Positions 48,920 to 58,901 of a DNA stretch of 64,000 nt are shown here, piece by piece. Position numbers and translations under genes: made by a program. Location: assembly GCA_019115805.1 (NCBI GenBank), contig DXCW01000173.1, forward strand, positions 1 to 64,000, read 5' to 3'. The stretch comes from Candidatus Sphingobacterium stercorigallinarum. GTDB lineage: Bacteria > Bacteroidota > Bacteroidia > Sphingobacteriales > Sphingobacteriaceae. Below the pieces are notes generated by a model. The model saw only the letters and a program-made list of their open reading frames with translations, was not told the origin of the DNA and made no database searches. Each line of letters starts with the position of its first letter. Positions within the stretch are counted from its first letter, which is position 1.

Positions 48920-49891
48920 ATGAAAACATTTCAAACTCTGCTGTACTATTGCTACAGCCCTATCGATAATGCAGAGAAATTTGCAGAAGATCATCTCGCA
49001 TTTTGTAAATCACTAGGTCTTGTCGGGCGTATTATTGTGGCGGAGGAAGGCCTCAATGGGACTGTCTCAGGCACAAAGGAAGCTTGTCAGGATTATATGA
49101 ATGCCATACACGCCGACCCGCGATTCGCAAAGACAGATTTTAAGATTGATGAGGTAGAAGAACCATCGTTTATTAAAATGCATTGCCGGTATAAGGCAGA
49201 AATTGTGCATTCGGGCCTTCGCGATCCCTCGCTAATTGACCCCACTCGTGAAACAGGTGTTCACCTGGAGCCTGAAGAGTTCCTAAAGATGAAAGACCAA
49301 GAAGATGTCGTAGTTTTAGATGTGCGTTCTAACTACGAACATAGTGTGGGCCGATTCAAAAATGCGTTAACATTGGATATAGAGAACTTTCGGGAGTTCC
49401 CTGAAAAAGTGAAAGAATTGGAGTCCTTAAAAGGAAAGAAGATTCTAACCTATTGCACAGGAGGTATCAAATGTGAAAAAGCATCCGCATTGCTCTTGAA
49501 AGAAGGGTTCAAAGAGGTGTATCAATTGCACGGAGGTATTATTAAGTACGGTAAAGAAGTTGGGGGAAAGGATTTTGAAGGGGACTGTTACGTATTTGAT
49601 AATCGGGTCACAGTGCCCGTGAATGCGGTGAACCCGACCGTTATCTCTACGTGTAGAAACTGTGGCAAAGTGACCGCTAAAATGATCAATTGCGCTAATC
49701 CTGTTTGTAATGAGCATTTCACCCAATGCGATGAATGTGGACAGCAGATGGATGGCTGTTGTTCCGCAGCTTGTATGGAGCATCCGCGTAAGCGTGTCTA
49801 CGACGGGACCGGCTATTATGTGAAAGTTCCTCAACCGGTAAATGTGGAAAAGATTTCCAAGCGCAAGCATAAAAAAATGGTAAAAAATTAA
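48920..49891 (+). CDS. trhO: Rhodanese-domain tRNA uridine hydroxylase (TrhO/YceA-like)
   Basis: ILTYCTGGIKCEKASALLLKEGFKEVYQLHGGIIKYGKEVGG; N-terminal acylphosphatase-like region; Cys-rich C-terminus. Confidence 0.92.
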   Translation: MKTFQTLLYYCYSPIDNAEKFAEDHLAFCKSLGLVGRIIVAEEGLNGTVSGTKEACQDYMNAIHADPRFAKTDFKIDEVEEPSFIKMHCRYKAEIVHSGLRDPSLIDPTRETGVHLEPEEFLKMKDQEDVVVLDVRSNYEHSVGRFKNALTLDIENFREFPEKVKELESLKGKKILTYCTGGIKCEKASALLLKEGFKEVYQLHGGIIKYGKEVGGKDFEGDCYVFDNRVTVPVNAVNPTVISTCRNCGKVTAKMINCANPVCNEHFTQCDECGQQMDGCCSAACMEHPRKRVYDGTGYYVKVPQPVNVEKISKRKHKKMVKN

Positions 49892-49912
49892 CATTTGATT
49901 GAAAATCGATTG

Positions 49913-49951
49913 AAAAGCACTTATCTTGGTTGTAGATAAGTGCTTTTTTTC
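49913..49951 (+). terminator. Intrinsic terminator after trhO
   Basis: AAAAGCACTTATCT-tggttgt-AGATAAGTGCTTTT, 14-bp perfect stem, with T-run. Confidence 0.9.
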
Positions 49952-49967
49952 TTTAATCCCCCAGCCA

Positions 49968-50309
49968 ATGGAAAACCAAAGAGTGGATATGTTTCTCATG
50001 TCCCACAGTCGATATTTTGAATCCTATCAATTGATGGAAATCAGAAACTTGCTCATGCAGGCCGAAGACGAAAAAATGACGCAGATCCATTTGCAATCGT
50101 ATAAGGATCCTACCACGATGCTGATTGTGTCTTTGATAGCGGGCACGCTTGGCGTAGACCGTTTTTTAATCGGGCAGACCGGGTTGGGTATCTTAAAACT
50201 TGTTACAATTGGTGGATTAGGGATTTGGACCGTCATCGACTGGTTTTTGATCATGGGAATCACCAAACGTCGTAACTTTAAACGCCTAATCGACGGGTTA
50301 AGGTATTAG
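49968..50309 (+). CDS. TM2 domain-containing protein
   Basis: SLIAGTLGVDRFLIGQTGLGILKLVTIGGLGIWTVIDWFLI. Start MENQRVDMF downstream of the terminator. Confidence 0.9.
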   Translation: MENQRVDMFLMSHSRYFESYQLMEIRNLLMQAEDEKMTQIHLQSYKDPTTMLIVSLIAGTLGVDRFLIGQTGLGILKLVTIGGLGIWTVIDWFLIMGITKRRNFKRLIDGLRY

Positions 50310-50328
50310 TTTGGAATCGTGTTTGAGA

Positions 50329-53115
50329 TCAACGACCCCGACGGCCATGCCTACCGTCTCCCATTGAACCACTTTGATTGCCTCTCTGTCCTCCGAAACT
50401 TCTGATTTGGTAGCTTAGATTAAGTAAAAAATACCGGTTGAGCGTATTAGACTGAACGTCAGAAATAGCATATTCACTGACCTGCCTGTTGATGTTGGAT
50501 GCGTTGTTAAACAAATCAAAAGCTTTTATAGAAATCTCTGCGCTTCTGTTTTTCAAAATTTTATAGCCGACTGAGGCATTCATTAACGTTGTTGATGTGC
50601 CTGGGTTTCCCATTACTCCGCCATTACGGATATACGTGAGATTCGTTCCGAATGTGAAGTTTTTGAACAGCTCAAGATGTGTGGTATTGGCGACGCGGTG
50701 GTTGCTAACCGTATAATTCCTTACCTCCTCAGTTGGGTTGTGAGTAAAGCGCATATCGATATGATAATGTAGCCCGAAAATTAATTTGTCGCTAAACGTG
50801 CTGAACGCTCCGATACGTTGGCTGAACCCATAGGTATGGTTTGGAATTAATGCATTATTTAGTAAGGCGAAGTTTCGGTTATAGTACAGGTGGTTGTCTA
50901 GATTAAGATTGATACCGAGACGTTTGATCGGTTTGCCGTAGTTACTGCTGGATCGAAAAGAGAATACCCCATCGATGTTTTCCGGCACAACATATTGTCC
51001 CCCCGCTCCCAAGATGATATCCTCAAATAGCCTGATCGTCGTGTCGGTAGTGAAGGTGGAGTTGATAATTTTGTCATTGATGAGATTCAAGTGCAACTGG
51101 GTGTTGAAGCTACGGCCACTTTGGCGATCGATGTCTCGGTATTGCAGCCGAAAACCATGGTTGTACTCTTGATCTAAATTGGGGTTCCCGTTTCGGATAT
51201 AGAGTTCATTCGTGTTGTCTATATAATCCTGGAGCTGATCGATATTGGGTGTGTTGGTCGACGCATGGTAATTGAATTCGATACTTCGGTCTTTATCGAA
51301 ATAATAGGCGGTCGTCAAAGACGGGAGGATGCTGTAAAAATTCGCCGTTGTTTTCAATGGTATGGGCACCGTTCTGTTATTTAGACGAACACCATGTTCG
51401 TACGCTAATCCAACTTGAACCCGCAGTGTGTCCTGTCGATTATAGGCGTAGTGCATACCGGTTGAGCCGTGATTGAAGTCGTTTCTAAATTCATTGGAAA
51501 GACGTTCGTTTAGCTCCTCATATTGGCCAGTTTCGGCTAAAAAGTCCATGGTTTGCCGGTCCGAGTAATTACTTGTATTTCGCCAGCCCACATGAGCTTG
51601 TAGACGCGATAATCGAGAAAGATTATGGGTATAAGAAAGACGACTATTGATGCCTGAGCCGTATCCATAGGTGGTGTTCTCTCGGTTGTTGGTGTCGATT
51701 CTCTCCAATAGCGCATCTTTGTAATATTCGTTGAACGCAAGCGTTTTACCGAGATCGTTGTTGCTGTTCTTGTTCGCATCGAGACTCAAGGAAAGAGTCT
51801 GACCGGGCTTACGAAGGCGGTGCATATAAGTCATGGCAATTCCATAACTATAGTTTGTGTTCTCGTTTTCGGTGTTTCTATCTATTGCATTTAATAGTTC
51901 TGTCGGCCCCTTGGTCATTTCACTCCACATAGCATGGGAACGAATTCCAGTCGTGTAGTTGAAGTGGGGACGGAGATCAAGACGCTTCGTTGAATCGATG
52001 TCCCATTCTAGCCGGCCGCCGAAGCGGTGGTTGGCGTTTCCTACTGAGCCGTCTTGTCGCTGATTTTGAAACTGGTCAGCACGGCTCCCCGTTATGTATT
52101 CGACCGCAGAACTCGACTGGGTGAACGTTTCGTTTTTTTGGAAGCGATAGTTTGCATTGACTTCCATTTTATCCTCTAAGAACGAATTGCTGTAATTCGC
52201 CGCACCAGCGTATGTGTCCGCGAGTCCCCGATCTACATTGCTGTTTCCCCGTCGGCGGCCACCTCGACCTTGTTCGCCAAAATTTGTCTCATTAATATTG
52301 TTCGCCATGACATTAAAGGCAATGCGTTGATTCCCACGAAAGGCATTTATCGCGGTATTGACTGTATATTTGTCCTCATCTCCCTTTCCCGCATTCACCC
52401 GACCCATATATCCCTTTCGTTTTTCCGGCTTGGTGACAATGTTGATGACTTTTGTTCTTTGCCCATCGTCAAATCCCGAAAAACGTGCTTGTTCCGATTT
52501 TTCATCAATGATCTGAAGTTTTTCGATTGCCTCAGCAGGTAGCGTTTTTAATGCGACTTTGGGATCGGAACTAAAAAATTCTTTGCCATCTACTAAAATG
52601 CGTTGCACTTCTTCTCCATGAGCGGACACGTTACCTTCTTCGTCGATGCTGACCCCGGGCACTTGGGCAACCAGTTCATCGGCATCAGCATGTGCTCGTG
52701 TTTTGTAATTGTCAGCGTTAAATTCAACCGTATCGCCACGCACTGATACAGCCGGTCTAACAGTAACGTGCACCTCTTCGATCTGGATGTCAGCCGGCTT
52801 AATAGACATCAATACTCTTATGGCGCTACCCTCTAGACGCAGCTGTTTCACGCGGGGTTCGTATCCCAATAGACTGGTGCGAATTTGGTAATCTCCTGTA
52901 GGTATTCTAGAGAAGGAAAAATCACCCTTTGTGTTGGTTTTTTGCGACTGCAGAATTGAGTCTTGCGAGTCGATCAGATGGACACTAACATTGTTTAGCA
53001 CACTGTCATTGGTTTGATCAACCACCTTTCCTGTAATTGATATTTGCGCAGAGAGGTAGGGACTGCACAAGATAAAAATCAAGAAAATATACAATGGTTT
53101 CATGAGGTTCGGCAT
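50329..53115 (-). CDS. Outer membrane beta-barrel protein (TonB-receptor-like, CarboxypepD_reg-like N-terminus)
   Basis: Signal peptide, ISITGKVVDQTNDSVLNNVSVHL, plug region VAQVPGVSIDEEGNVSAHGEEVQRILVDGKEFFSSDPKVALKTLPAEAIEKLQIID, long beta-rich C-terminus. Confidence 0.9.
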   Translation of the reverse strand: MPNLMKPLYIFLIFILCSPYLSAQISITGKVVDQTNDSVLNNVSVHLIDSQDSILQSQKTNTKGDFSFSRIPTGDYQIRTSLLGYEPRVKQLRLEGSAIRVLMSIKPADIQIEEVHVTVRPAVSVRGDTVEFNADNYKTRAHADADELVAQVPGVSIDEEGNVSAHGEEVQRILVDGKEFFSSDPKVALKTLPAEAIEKLQIIDEKSEQARFSGFDDGQRTKVINIVTKPEKRKGYMGRVNAGKGDEDKYTVNTAINAFRGNQRIAFNVMANNINETNFGEQGRGGRRRGNSNVDRGLADTYAGAANYSNSFLEDKMEVNANYRFQKNETFTQSSSAVEYITGSRADQFQNQRQDGSVGNANHRFGGRLEWDIDSTKRLDLRPHFNYTTGIRSHAMWSEMTKGPTELLNAIDRNTENENTNYSYGIAMTYMHRLRKPGQTLSLSLDANKNSNNDLGKTLAFNEYYKDALLERIDTNNRENTTYGYGSGINSRLSYTHNLSRLSRLQAHVGWRNTSNYSDRQTMDFLAETGQYEELNERLSNEFRNDFNHGSTGMHYAYNRQDTLRVQVGLAYEHGVRLNNRTVPIPLKTTANFYSILPSLTTAYYFDKDRSIEFNYHASTNTPNIDQLQDYIDNTNELYIRNGNPNLDQEYNHGFRLQYRDIDRQSGRSFNTQLHLNLINDKIINSTFTTDTTIRLFEDIILGAGGQYVVPENIDGVFSFRSSSNYGKPIKRLGINLNLDNHLYYNRNFALLNNALIPNHTYGFSQRIGAFSTFSDKLIFGLHYHIDMRFTHNPTEEVRNYTVSNHRVANTTHLELFKNFTFGTNLTYIRNGGVMGNPGTSTTLMNASVGYKILKNRSAEISIKAFDLFNNASNINRQVSEYAISDVQSNTLNRYFLLNLSYQIRSFGGQRGNQSGSMGDGRHGRRGR

Positions 53116-53281
53116 GCTGGTTGAACCAATATTATGATTTTTCTATGAAACCGCCTCTGGAATCACAGAAATGATACAGACCGCCAATGTTTTGCGCGAG
53201 ATAGAGTTTAAACTATACGGGGTACTGTTTTTAGGTGTTGTGAAGAGGTCTCGTTACGAAAATGATGTTCCGGAAAAATGG

Positions 53282-53289
53282 TATATTTG
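53282..53289 (+). promoter_or_regulatory. Bacteroidota -7 element TATATTTG upstream of TetR gene
   Basis: Matches TAnnTTTG, 14 nt before the ATG at 53304. Confidence 0.5.
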
Positions 53290-53303
53290 TCAAGTATAAG
53301 TTC

Positions 53304-53843
53304 ATGAAAGAAACCGTGTTAAGTAGGAAAGAGAAGATTTTGCAAACTGCACTGCAATTGTTCGCTAACAAAGGCTATTTGGATACATCTACCAAAGAGA
53401 TTGCAGCAAAAGCAGAAGTTTCTGAAGCGCTTATTTTTAGGCATTTTGGCAATAAAGATGCCTTGTTGGTGCACATCATTAAATCCGGATATCGCAAGGT
53501 GCTGCTGCATCATAAAGGGATGATGAGCTATGTAAGTGCGAAAGATTTTTTAAAAAAGATGATCCAACTCCCCAGTAAACTGGTCGCCGATGAACCCCTA
53601 TTTTGGAAACTGCAGGAACGGTTATCTCACCACAGTTTCTCTCGTTCGCAACATGAACAATTTATTAAGCCTGTTCAACCTGTTTTGCTACGCGCATTTC
53701 AGGAATTAGCGTACCCAGAACCAGAATTAGAAACTCAGTTTTTGATGTTGGTAATTGACATGCTATGGAAAAGAGAAGCATGTGGGGATATCAAGAACGC
53801 ATCAGAATTAGCCCGTCTGGTGGAGGAAAAGTACGGCTTATAG
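53304..53843 (+). CDS. TetR/AcrR family transcriptional regulator
   Basis: SRKEKILQTALQLFANKGYLDTSTKEIAAKAEVSEALIFRHFGNKDALLVHII. Confidence 0.93.
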   Translation: MKETVLSRKEKILQTALQLFANKGYLDTSTKEIAAKAEVSEALIFRHFGNKDALLVHIIKSGYRKVLLHHKGMMSYVSAKDFLKKMIQLPSKLVADEPLFWKLQERLSHHSFSRSQHEQFIKPVQPVLLRAFQELAYPEPELETQFLMLVIDMLWKREACGDIKNASELARLVEEKYGL

Positions 53844-54018
53844 CGAATGCGTGTTTGTGCGCTTTTTTTTCGCAACCCAGCAGAAAAATTTCTAATAGAT
53901 AGAAAAATTTCCGTATTTCGTGATATATACAGCGCCTCATGCTACCTAAACTTCTAGGGTGCGTAGGGACAGCTCCGATAGGGCTCGCGTGTGAAGAAGC
54001 GACCCATGAAAATGAATT

Positions 54019-55728
54019 ATGGTAAACAAGAAGATATTTATTTCCACACTAATTGCACTGCTTTCCCTGGGGGTAGGCGTTGCTCAGAAGAAAGCGGATC
54101 CCGTGACCTTCATTAACCAGCCACACGACTGGGTTGATTCAGTGTTTAATATTTTAACTCCTAAAGAGCGTATTGCGCAGCTCTTCTTAGTACGTGCACA
54201 CACAAATTTGGGCGAGCGCTATATCGACTCGGTCCAACGTGTTATCGAAAAAGAACAGCTAGGCGGCTTGGTGGTTTTTCAGGGCGGTCCCGTGCGGCAT
54301 GTTCATATGTTTAACCGCTACCAACAAGCGAGTAAAGTACCGCTGCTGATTACATTCGATGGTGAGTGGGGATTAGGAATGCGTATGCCCGATTCCACCA
54401 TATCCTATCCCTATCAAATGACACTAGGTGCCATTGAAAATGATAATCTCATCTATCAGATGGGCAGGCAAGTGGCGCGTGATTTCAAACGGATTGGCAT
54501 GCACTTTAATTTTGCACCTGTAGTCGACATCAACAACAATCCAGATAATCCGGTTATTAATTTTCGTTCGTTTGGTGATGATAAAATTCGTGTGACGGAA
54601 AAAGGAAAAGCCTATATGCAGGGCATGATAGATGGTGGAATTTTTGCTTCATTGAAACATTTTCCAGGGCATGGTGACACGGATGTCGATTCCCACCATG
54701 ATCTGCCCCAATTACCATTCGATCGCACTCGATTAGACACATTGGAAATGTATCCGTTTAAAGAACTGATACGTGCTGGAGCACCAGCGGTGATGGTGGC
54801 ACATATGAATATTCCCGCACTAGACGATACGCCTCATATACCCTCTTCTATTTCTCCGAAAATCGTAACCGGTATCTTGCGAAATGAAATGGGTTTTAAA
54901 GGGTTGTCGGTGACCGATGCGATGGATATGAAAGGAGTTAAAAAGTTTTTTCCATCCGGGCAAGCGGATGTGATGGCGATTTTGGCGGGGAATGACCTAT
55001 TAGAGATATCTGAAAATAGTGAAAGAGCAATCCGCTTGGTGGAGGAGGCCATTGAAGAGGGGAAAATCAATCAAGAGGATATCGATGCTCGAGTTAAACG
55101 AGTTTTAGCTGCGAAATTGTGGTTGGGATTGGATAAAGGTCGACACACGAATCCGAATCGCCTTTATGAGGATTTAAATGGACCTGGTGCGAAAACCTTG
55201 GTACAGCGTATTGCTGACGCTGCGGTCACCTTAGTTAAATCGGATCGTGGATTGCGGAGATTTGATCGCACGCAAGAAACGGCGATCGTTAGCATCGGCG
55301 TGCAGGAACCACAAGAGTTCGAAAAGGGATTGGCGCGGCAGCTCAGTTCCTATACGCAGTATGTGGTGGCTGGAAACGAATCGGAAGAAACACTTAAAGA
55401 AGTCTTGAAGGCGGCGCGAGGGCATCGACAGGTTATATTGGCGATTCACGATAATCGCGCTCGGCCGAGAAGTGAGCTGGACTTCAATGCGGAAACAAAA
55501 GATTTGATTGACCGTTTAGCGGGTAGAAGGACCGTTACGTTAATGTTTACCAACCCCTATGCGCTCAATTCGGTGGACATCATGAGGAGTTCGTCCATTT
55601 TGGTTGGATATCAAAATGACGATTTTATGCAGAAAGCGCTTCTGAAAGCACTTTTAGGACAGATTATACCTTCGGGGAAACTCCCAGTTACCGTTTCTGA
55701 TCAATTGCCCACAGGAAGCGGTATCTAA
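54019..55728 (+). CDS. Glycoside hydrolase family 3 (NagZ-like beta-N-acetylhexosaminidase), secreted
   Basis: Signal peptide; KHFPGHGDTDVDSHHDLPQL; GFKGLSVTDAMDMKGV; C-terminal GH3_C-like region. Confidence 0.92.
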   Translation: MVNKKIFISTLIALLSLGVGVAQKKADPVTFINQPHDWVDSVFNILTPKERIAQLFLVRAHTNLGERYIDSVQRVIEKEQLGGLVVFQGGPVRHVHMFNRYQQASKVPLLITFDGEWGLGMRMPDSTISYPYQMTLGAIENDNLIYQMGRQVARDFKRIGMHFNFAPVVDINNNPDNPVINFRSFGDDKIRVTEKGKAYMQGMIDGGIFASLKHFPGHGDTDVDSHHDLPQLPFDRTRLDTLEMYPFKELIRAGAPAVMVAHMNIPALDDTPHIPSSISPKIVTGILRNEMGFKGLSVTDAMDMKGVKKFFPSGQADVMAILAGNDLLEISENSERAIRLVEEAIEEGKINQEDIDARVKRVLAAKLWLGLDKGRHTNPNRLYEDLNGPGAKTLVQRIADAAVTLVKSDRGLRRFDRTQETAIVSIGVQEPQEFEKGLARQLSSYTQYVVAGNESEETLKEVLKAARGHRQVILAIHDNRARPRSELDFNAETKDLIDRLAGRRTVTLMFTNPYALNSVDIMRSSSILVGYQNDDFMQKALLKALLGQIIPSGKLPVTVSDQLPTGSGI

Positions 55729-55755
55729 TCCGCTACAAAACTTCAAAATTTTGAC

Positions 55756-55781
55756 AGCCGGCAGATCTTGCCGGCTTTTTT
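55756..55781 (+). terminator. Intrinsic terminator after GH3 gene
   Basis: AGCCGGC-agatctt-GCCGGCT followed by TTTTT. Confidence 0.85.
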
Positions 55782-55869
55782 ATTCGGCTTTTTACCTCTA
55801 CTTTTGCACATATACTTCCGTCGTCGCCCGATCGGTATATTCCGGGCTAGGGGACCTTTTTGTGATATC

Positions 55870-57297
55870 ATGGCAAAAGAGCAAATTTCTATTTTCGACA
55901 TGTTTAAAATTGGAATTGGACCGTCCAGTTCCCATACATTAGGCCCTTGGAGGGCTGCGCAGCGTTTCATCTCTGATTTAGAGAAGCAAGTCCCATTGGA
56001 TCGAGTCGCGGAAATGAAAGTGTTACTTTACGGCTCATTAGCAAAAACTGGGGTTGGCCATGGTACGGACATCGCTGTTTTGTTGGGTTTGAGTGGAGAA
56101 GATCCGGTTACGATCCCGGTAGACGAGGTATTGCCAACTGCTGACCGAATCAAATTAACGCAGAAGCTGGTGTTAGGCGGAAAGCAGGAGATTCGTTTTA
56201 GCTATGAAGAAGACCTACTGTTCTTGTTTGAACAAAGCCTACCGTTCCATCCTAATGCGGTAACCTTTCAGGCGCTATTGAGTAATGGACGAGCCATCAG
56301 TGAAACGTACTATTCAATTGGTGGCGGATTTGTCGTGCAGGAAAACGATACCCAAAGCGTGTTGTCTGAAATCGATCTGCCGTTTCCAATCGAATCGGCT
56401 CAAGAGCTGGTGGTTTCGTGTATGCGTACGGGACTTAAGATCTCAGAACTTGTTTTAGAGAATGAATGCGCGTGGCGATCGGAGAGTGAGACGCGATCAG
56501 GTGTGTTGACGATTTTCGACACGATCAAAGAGTGTGTATACAAAGGTTGTCATACTGAGGGGGTACTTCCAGGAGGACTGCACGTAGAGCGTCGTGCTGC
56601 GCGGATGAACAAAAGACTCTTGAAGGATCGGGATTACCACGATTATGCGTCCTGGGTACAGGCCATTCGTCAAGGTGGGACAGATTTTGGTTATATTTTA
56701 GACTGGGTCAGTTGTTTTGCTTTAGCGGTTAACGAAGAGAATGCGTCTTTCGGCCGTGTAGTGACAGCGCCCACAAATGGCGCTGCCGGTGTAATCCCAG
56801 CAGTGTTGCAATATTTTATTGTTTTCCACGATGGGTTCACTGACGATAAAATCATTCAGTTTATCGCTACCGCGTCGGAGATTGGATCTATTTTTAAAAA
56901 GGGAGCGACTATCTCTGCTGCAATGGGGGGGTGCCAGGCTGAAATCGGTGTATCCTCAGCGATGGCTGCCGCTGCCTTAACAGAAGCGCTGGGAGGTTCT
57001 CAGCGCCAAGCGTTAATGGCCTCAGAAATTGCTATGGAGCATCATTTAGGTTTGACGTGTGATCCGATAGGTGGGCTGGTTCAGATTCCCTGTATCGAAC
57101 GAAATACGATGGGGGCAATCAAAGCCATCACGGCATCTCAATTGGCTTTACGTTCTAACCCTGATAAAGCAAAAGTGAGTTTGGATGCCGTAGTAAGTAC
57201 CATGTGGGACACGGCTCAAGACATGAATGTTAAATACAAAGAAACGGCTGATGGAGGCCTCGCTATAAAAGTCCCATTGAGCTTGCCAGAATGTTAA
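55870..57297 (+). CDS. sdaA: L-serine ammonia-lyase (Fe-S type)
   Basis: [68 protein letters not shown]. Start MAKEQ in ORF 55768..57297. Confidence 0.95.
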   Translation: MAKEQISIFDMFKIGIGPSSSHTLGPWRAAQRFISDLEKQVPLDRVAEMKVLLYGSLAKTGVGHGTDIAVLLGLSGEDPVTIPVDEVLPTADRIKLTQKLVLGGKQEIRFSYEEDLLFLFEQSLPFHPNAVTFQALLSNGRAISETYYSIGGGFVVQENDTQSVLSEIDLPFPIESAQELVVSCMRTGLKISELVLENECAWRSESETRSGVLTIFDTIKECVYKGCHTEGVLPGGLHVERRAARMNKRLLKDRDYHDYASWVQAIRQGGTDFGYILDWVSCFALAVNEENASFGRVVTAPTNGAAGVIPAVLQYFIVFHDGFTDDKIIQFIATASEIGSIFKKGATISAAMGGCQAEIGVSSAMAAAALTEALGGSQRQALMASEIAMEHHLGLTCDPIGGLVQIPCIERNTMGAIKAITASQLALRSNPDKAKVSLDAVVSTMWDTAQDMNVKYKETADGGLAIKVPLSLPEC

Positions 57298-57366
57298 TTT
57301 GAATGCTCAGATTGGTTATGGCTTTTCGGGGGATTCTCACAAGCAGTTGATTAATAACTTTACAAT

Positions 57367-58179
57367 ATGGTTCGGTATTGCGCGTTGGCATCAGGCAGTA
57401 ATGGGAATAGTTACTTTATAGAAAAGGGAGACACCGCTATACTGGTAGATGTGGGGATTAGCTGCAAACAGCTTCAAATGCGTATGCGCGAACGTAACAT
57501 CGAACCGGACGCAATCGCAGGGGTGTTTATTACTCATGAACACACTGATCATATCAAGGGGTTATCGGTATTCGTACGGCGCTATCGGATTCCCGTGTAT
57601 TTAACCCGTGGCACCTATGCGGGTATGCGCTGTGATTTACCTCCGGAGTTATTGAGGTTTATCGACGTGAACGATAGGACCACTCTTGGCGGATTACAGA
57701 TTTATAGTGTGCCGAAGTATCACGATGCGGGTGAGCCATGTAGTTTTTTTATTTCGGATGGTAAGTCGAATATTGCTGTGTTGACCGACATAGGTCGAAT
57801 TTGTGATAATGTAAAGAGAGCGATTGCCAACTCAGACGTGCTCATTTTGGAAGCCAATTATGATGACCAGTTATTGACCTCAGGTCGATATCCTGCTTTT
57901 TTAAAAAATCGAATATCAGGAGGTTGGGGGCATCTGTCTAATGTAGTAGCTCTAGATGCTTATTTGCAACATCGTTCTACACGTTTGAAGCATCTCATTT
58001 TAGGACACCTATCCGCAGAAAATAATTCGGAAGAACGTGTGCGTTCACTTTTTGAACCCCACTGTCAATCGGGCACGCAGTTATCGATTGCCAAGCGAAC
58101 TGAAGCCACCGAAATGTTTCATTTTGGCCCCGCTAAAGTCAATCTCCAAACCTCGTTATTTGCAGAATCCGACTTCTAG
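57367..58179 (+). CDS. MBL fold metallo-hydrolase (YycJ/WalJ-like)
   Basis: MVRYCALASGSNGNSYFIEKGDTAILVDVGISCKQL...FITHEHTDHIKGL...LILGHLSAENN. Confidence 0.92.
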   Translation: MVRYCALASGSNGNSYFIEKGDTAILVDVGISCKQLQMRMRERNIEPDAIAGVFITHEHTDHIKGLSVFVRRYRIPVYLTRGTYAGMRCDLPPELLRFIDVNDRTTLGGLQIYSVPKYHDAGEPCSFFISDGKSNIAVLTDIGRICDNVKRAIANSDVLILEANYDDQLLTSGRYPAFLKNRISGGWGHLSNVVALDAYLQHRSTRLKHLILGHLSAENNSEERVRSLFEPHCQSGTQLSIAKRTEATEMFHFGPAKVNLQTSLFAESDF

Positions 58180-58180
58180 A

Positions 58181-58897
58181 CTATGTTGAAGTCGATTCGA
58201 AAAACTCCATTCCAAACAACGTTCCAATATGTGTTTTGAGTCGCGCTTTCACTTCTTCGATGTTGACTGGGTGTCCCAATTCTTTTTGTAATGATGTCAC
58301 ATCTTTGTCGTCAATACCGCAGGGCACAATGTGCTCAAAATAGCTCAAATCGCTATTGACATTGAACGCAAATCCATGCATGGTTACCCAACGCGACGCT
58401 CGCACACCCATCGCACAGATCTTACGCGCTTTTTCATTATCCGAGTCTAACCAGACTCCGGTGAAACCATCAAAGCGACCTGCTGCAACGCCATAGTCTT
58501 GAAGAGTCAGAATGACAGCCTCTTCCAAGGTCCTTAAATACAAGTGAATGTCGGTGAAGAAATTATCTAAATCCAGTATGGGGTAACCCACGATCTGCCC
58601 AGGTCCGTGATAGGTAATGTCGCCTCCTCGGTTTATTTTGTAAAACGATGCTTGATGTGCTTTTAAGCCTTCCTCATCAAGCAACAGATATTCAATGTGT
58701 CCGCTTTTACCTAGGGTATAGACATGCGGATGCGCTGTGAAAATTAGGTGGTTTGGCGTGGGATGTTGTTCCGTGTTTCCACGATTAGCTTGTTTTATAG
58801 CGACGGTTTTAGCAAATAATTCCTCCTGCTTGTCCCATGCTTCTTGGTAATCGGTTATCCCCCAGTCACTAAACTGAACACGCTTGTTTTGCATCAT
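58181..58897 (-). CDS. lipB: Octanoyltransferase
   Basis: FTAHPHVYTLGKSG, INRGGDITYHGPGQIVGYPILDL, GVRASRWVTMHGFAFNVNSDLSYFEHIVPCGI. Confidence 0.96.
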   Translation of the reverse strand: MMQNKRVQFSDWGITDYQEAWDKQEELFAKTVAIKQANRGNTEQHPTPNHLIFTAHPHVYTLGKSGHIEYLLLDEEGLKAHQASFYKINRGGDITYHGPGQIVGYPILDLDNFFTDIHLYLRTLEEAVILTLQDYGVAAGRFDGFTGVWLDSDNEKARKICAMGVRASRWVTMHGFAFNVNSDLSYFEHIVPCGIDDKDVTSLQKELGHPVNIEEVKARLKTHIGTLFGMEFFESTST

Positions 58898-58901
58898 TTT
58901 G

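Noticed and set aside
49445-49999. 184-aa minus-strand ORF opposite trhO and across the terminator
   Set aside because: Antisense to a confident CDS and spans a strong intrinsic terminator; not credible.
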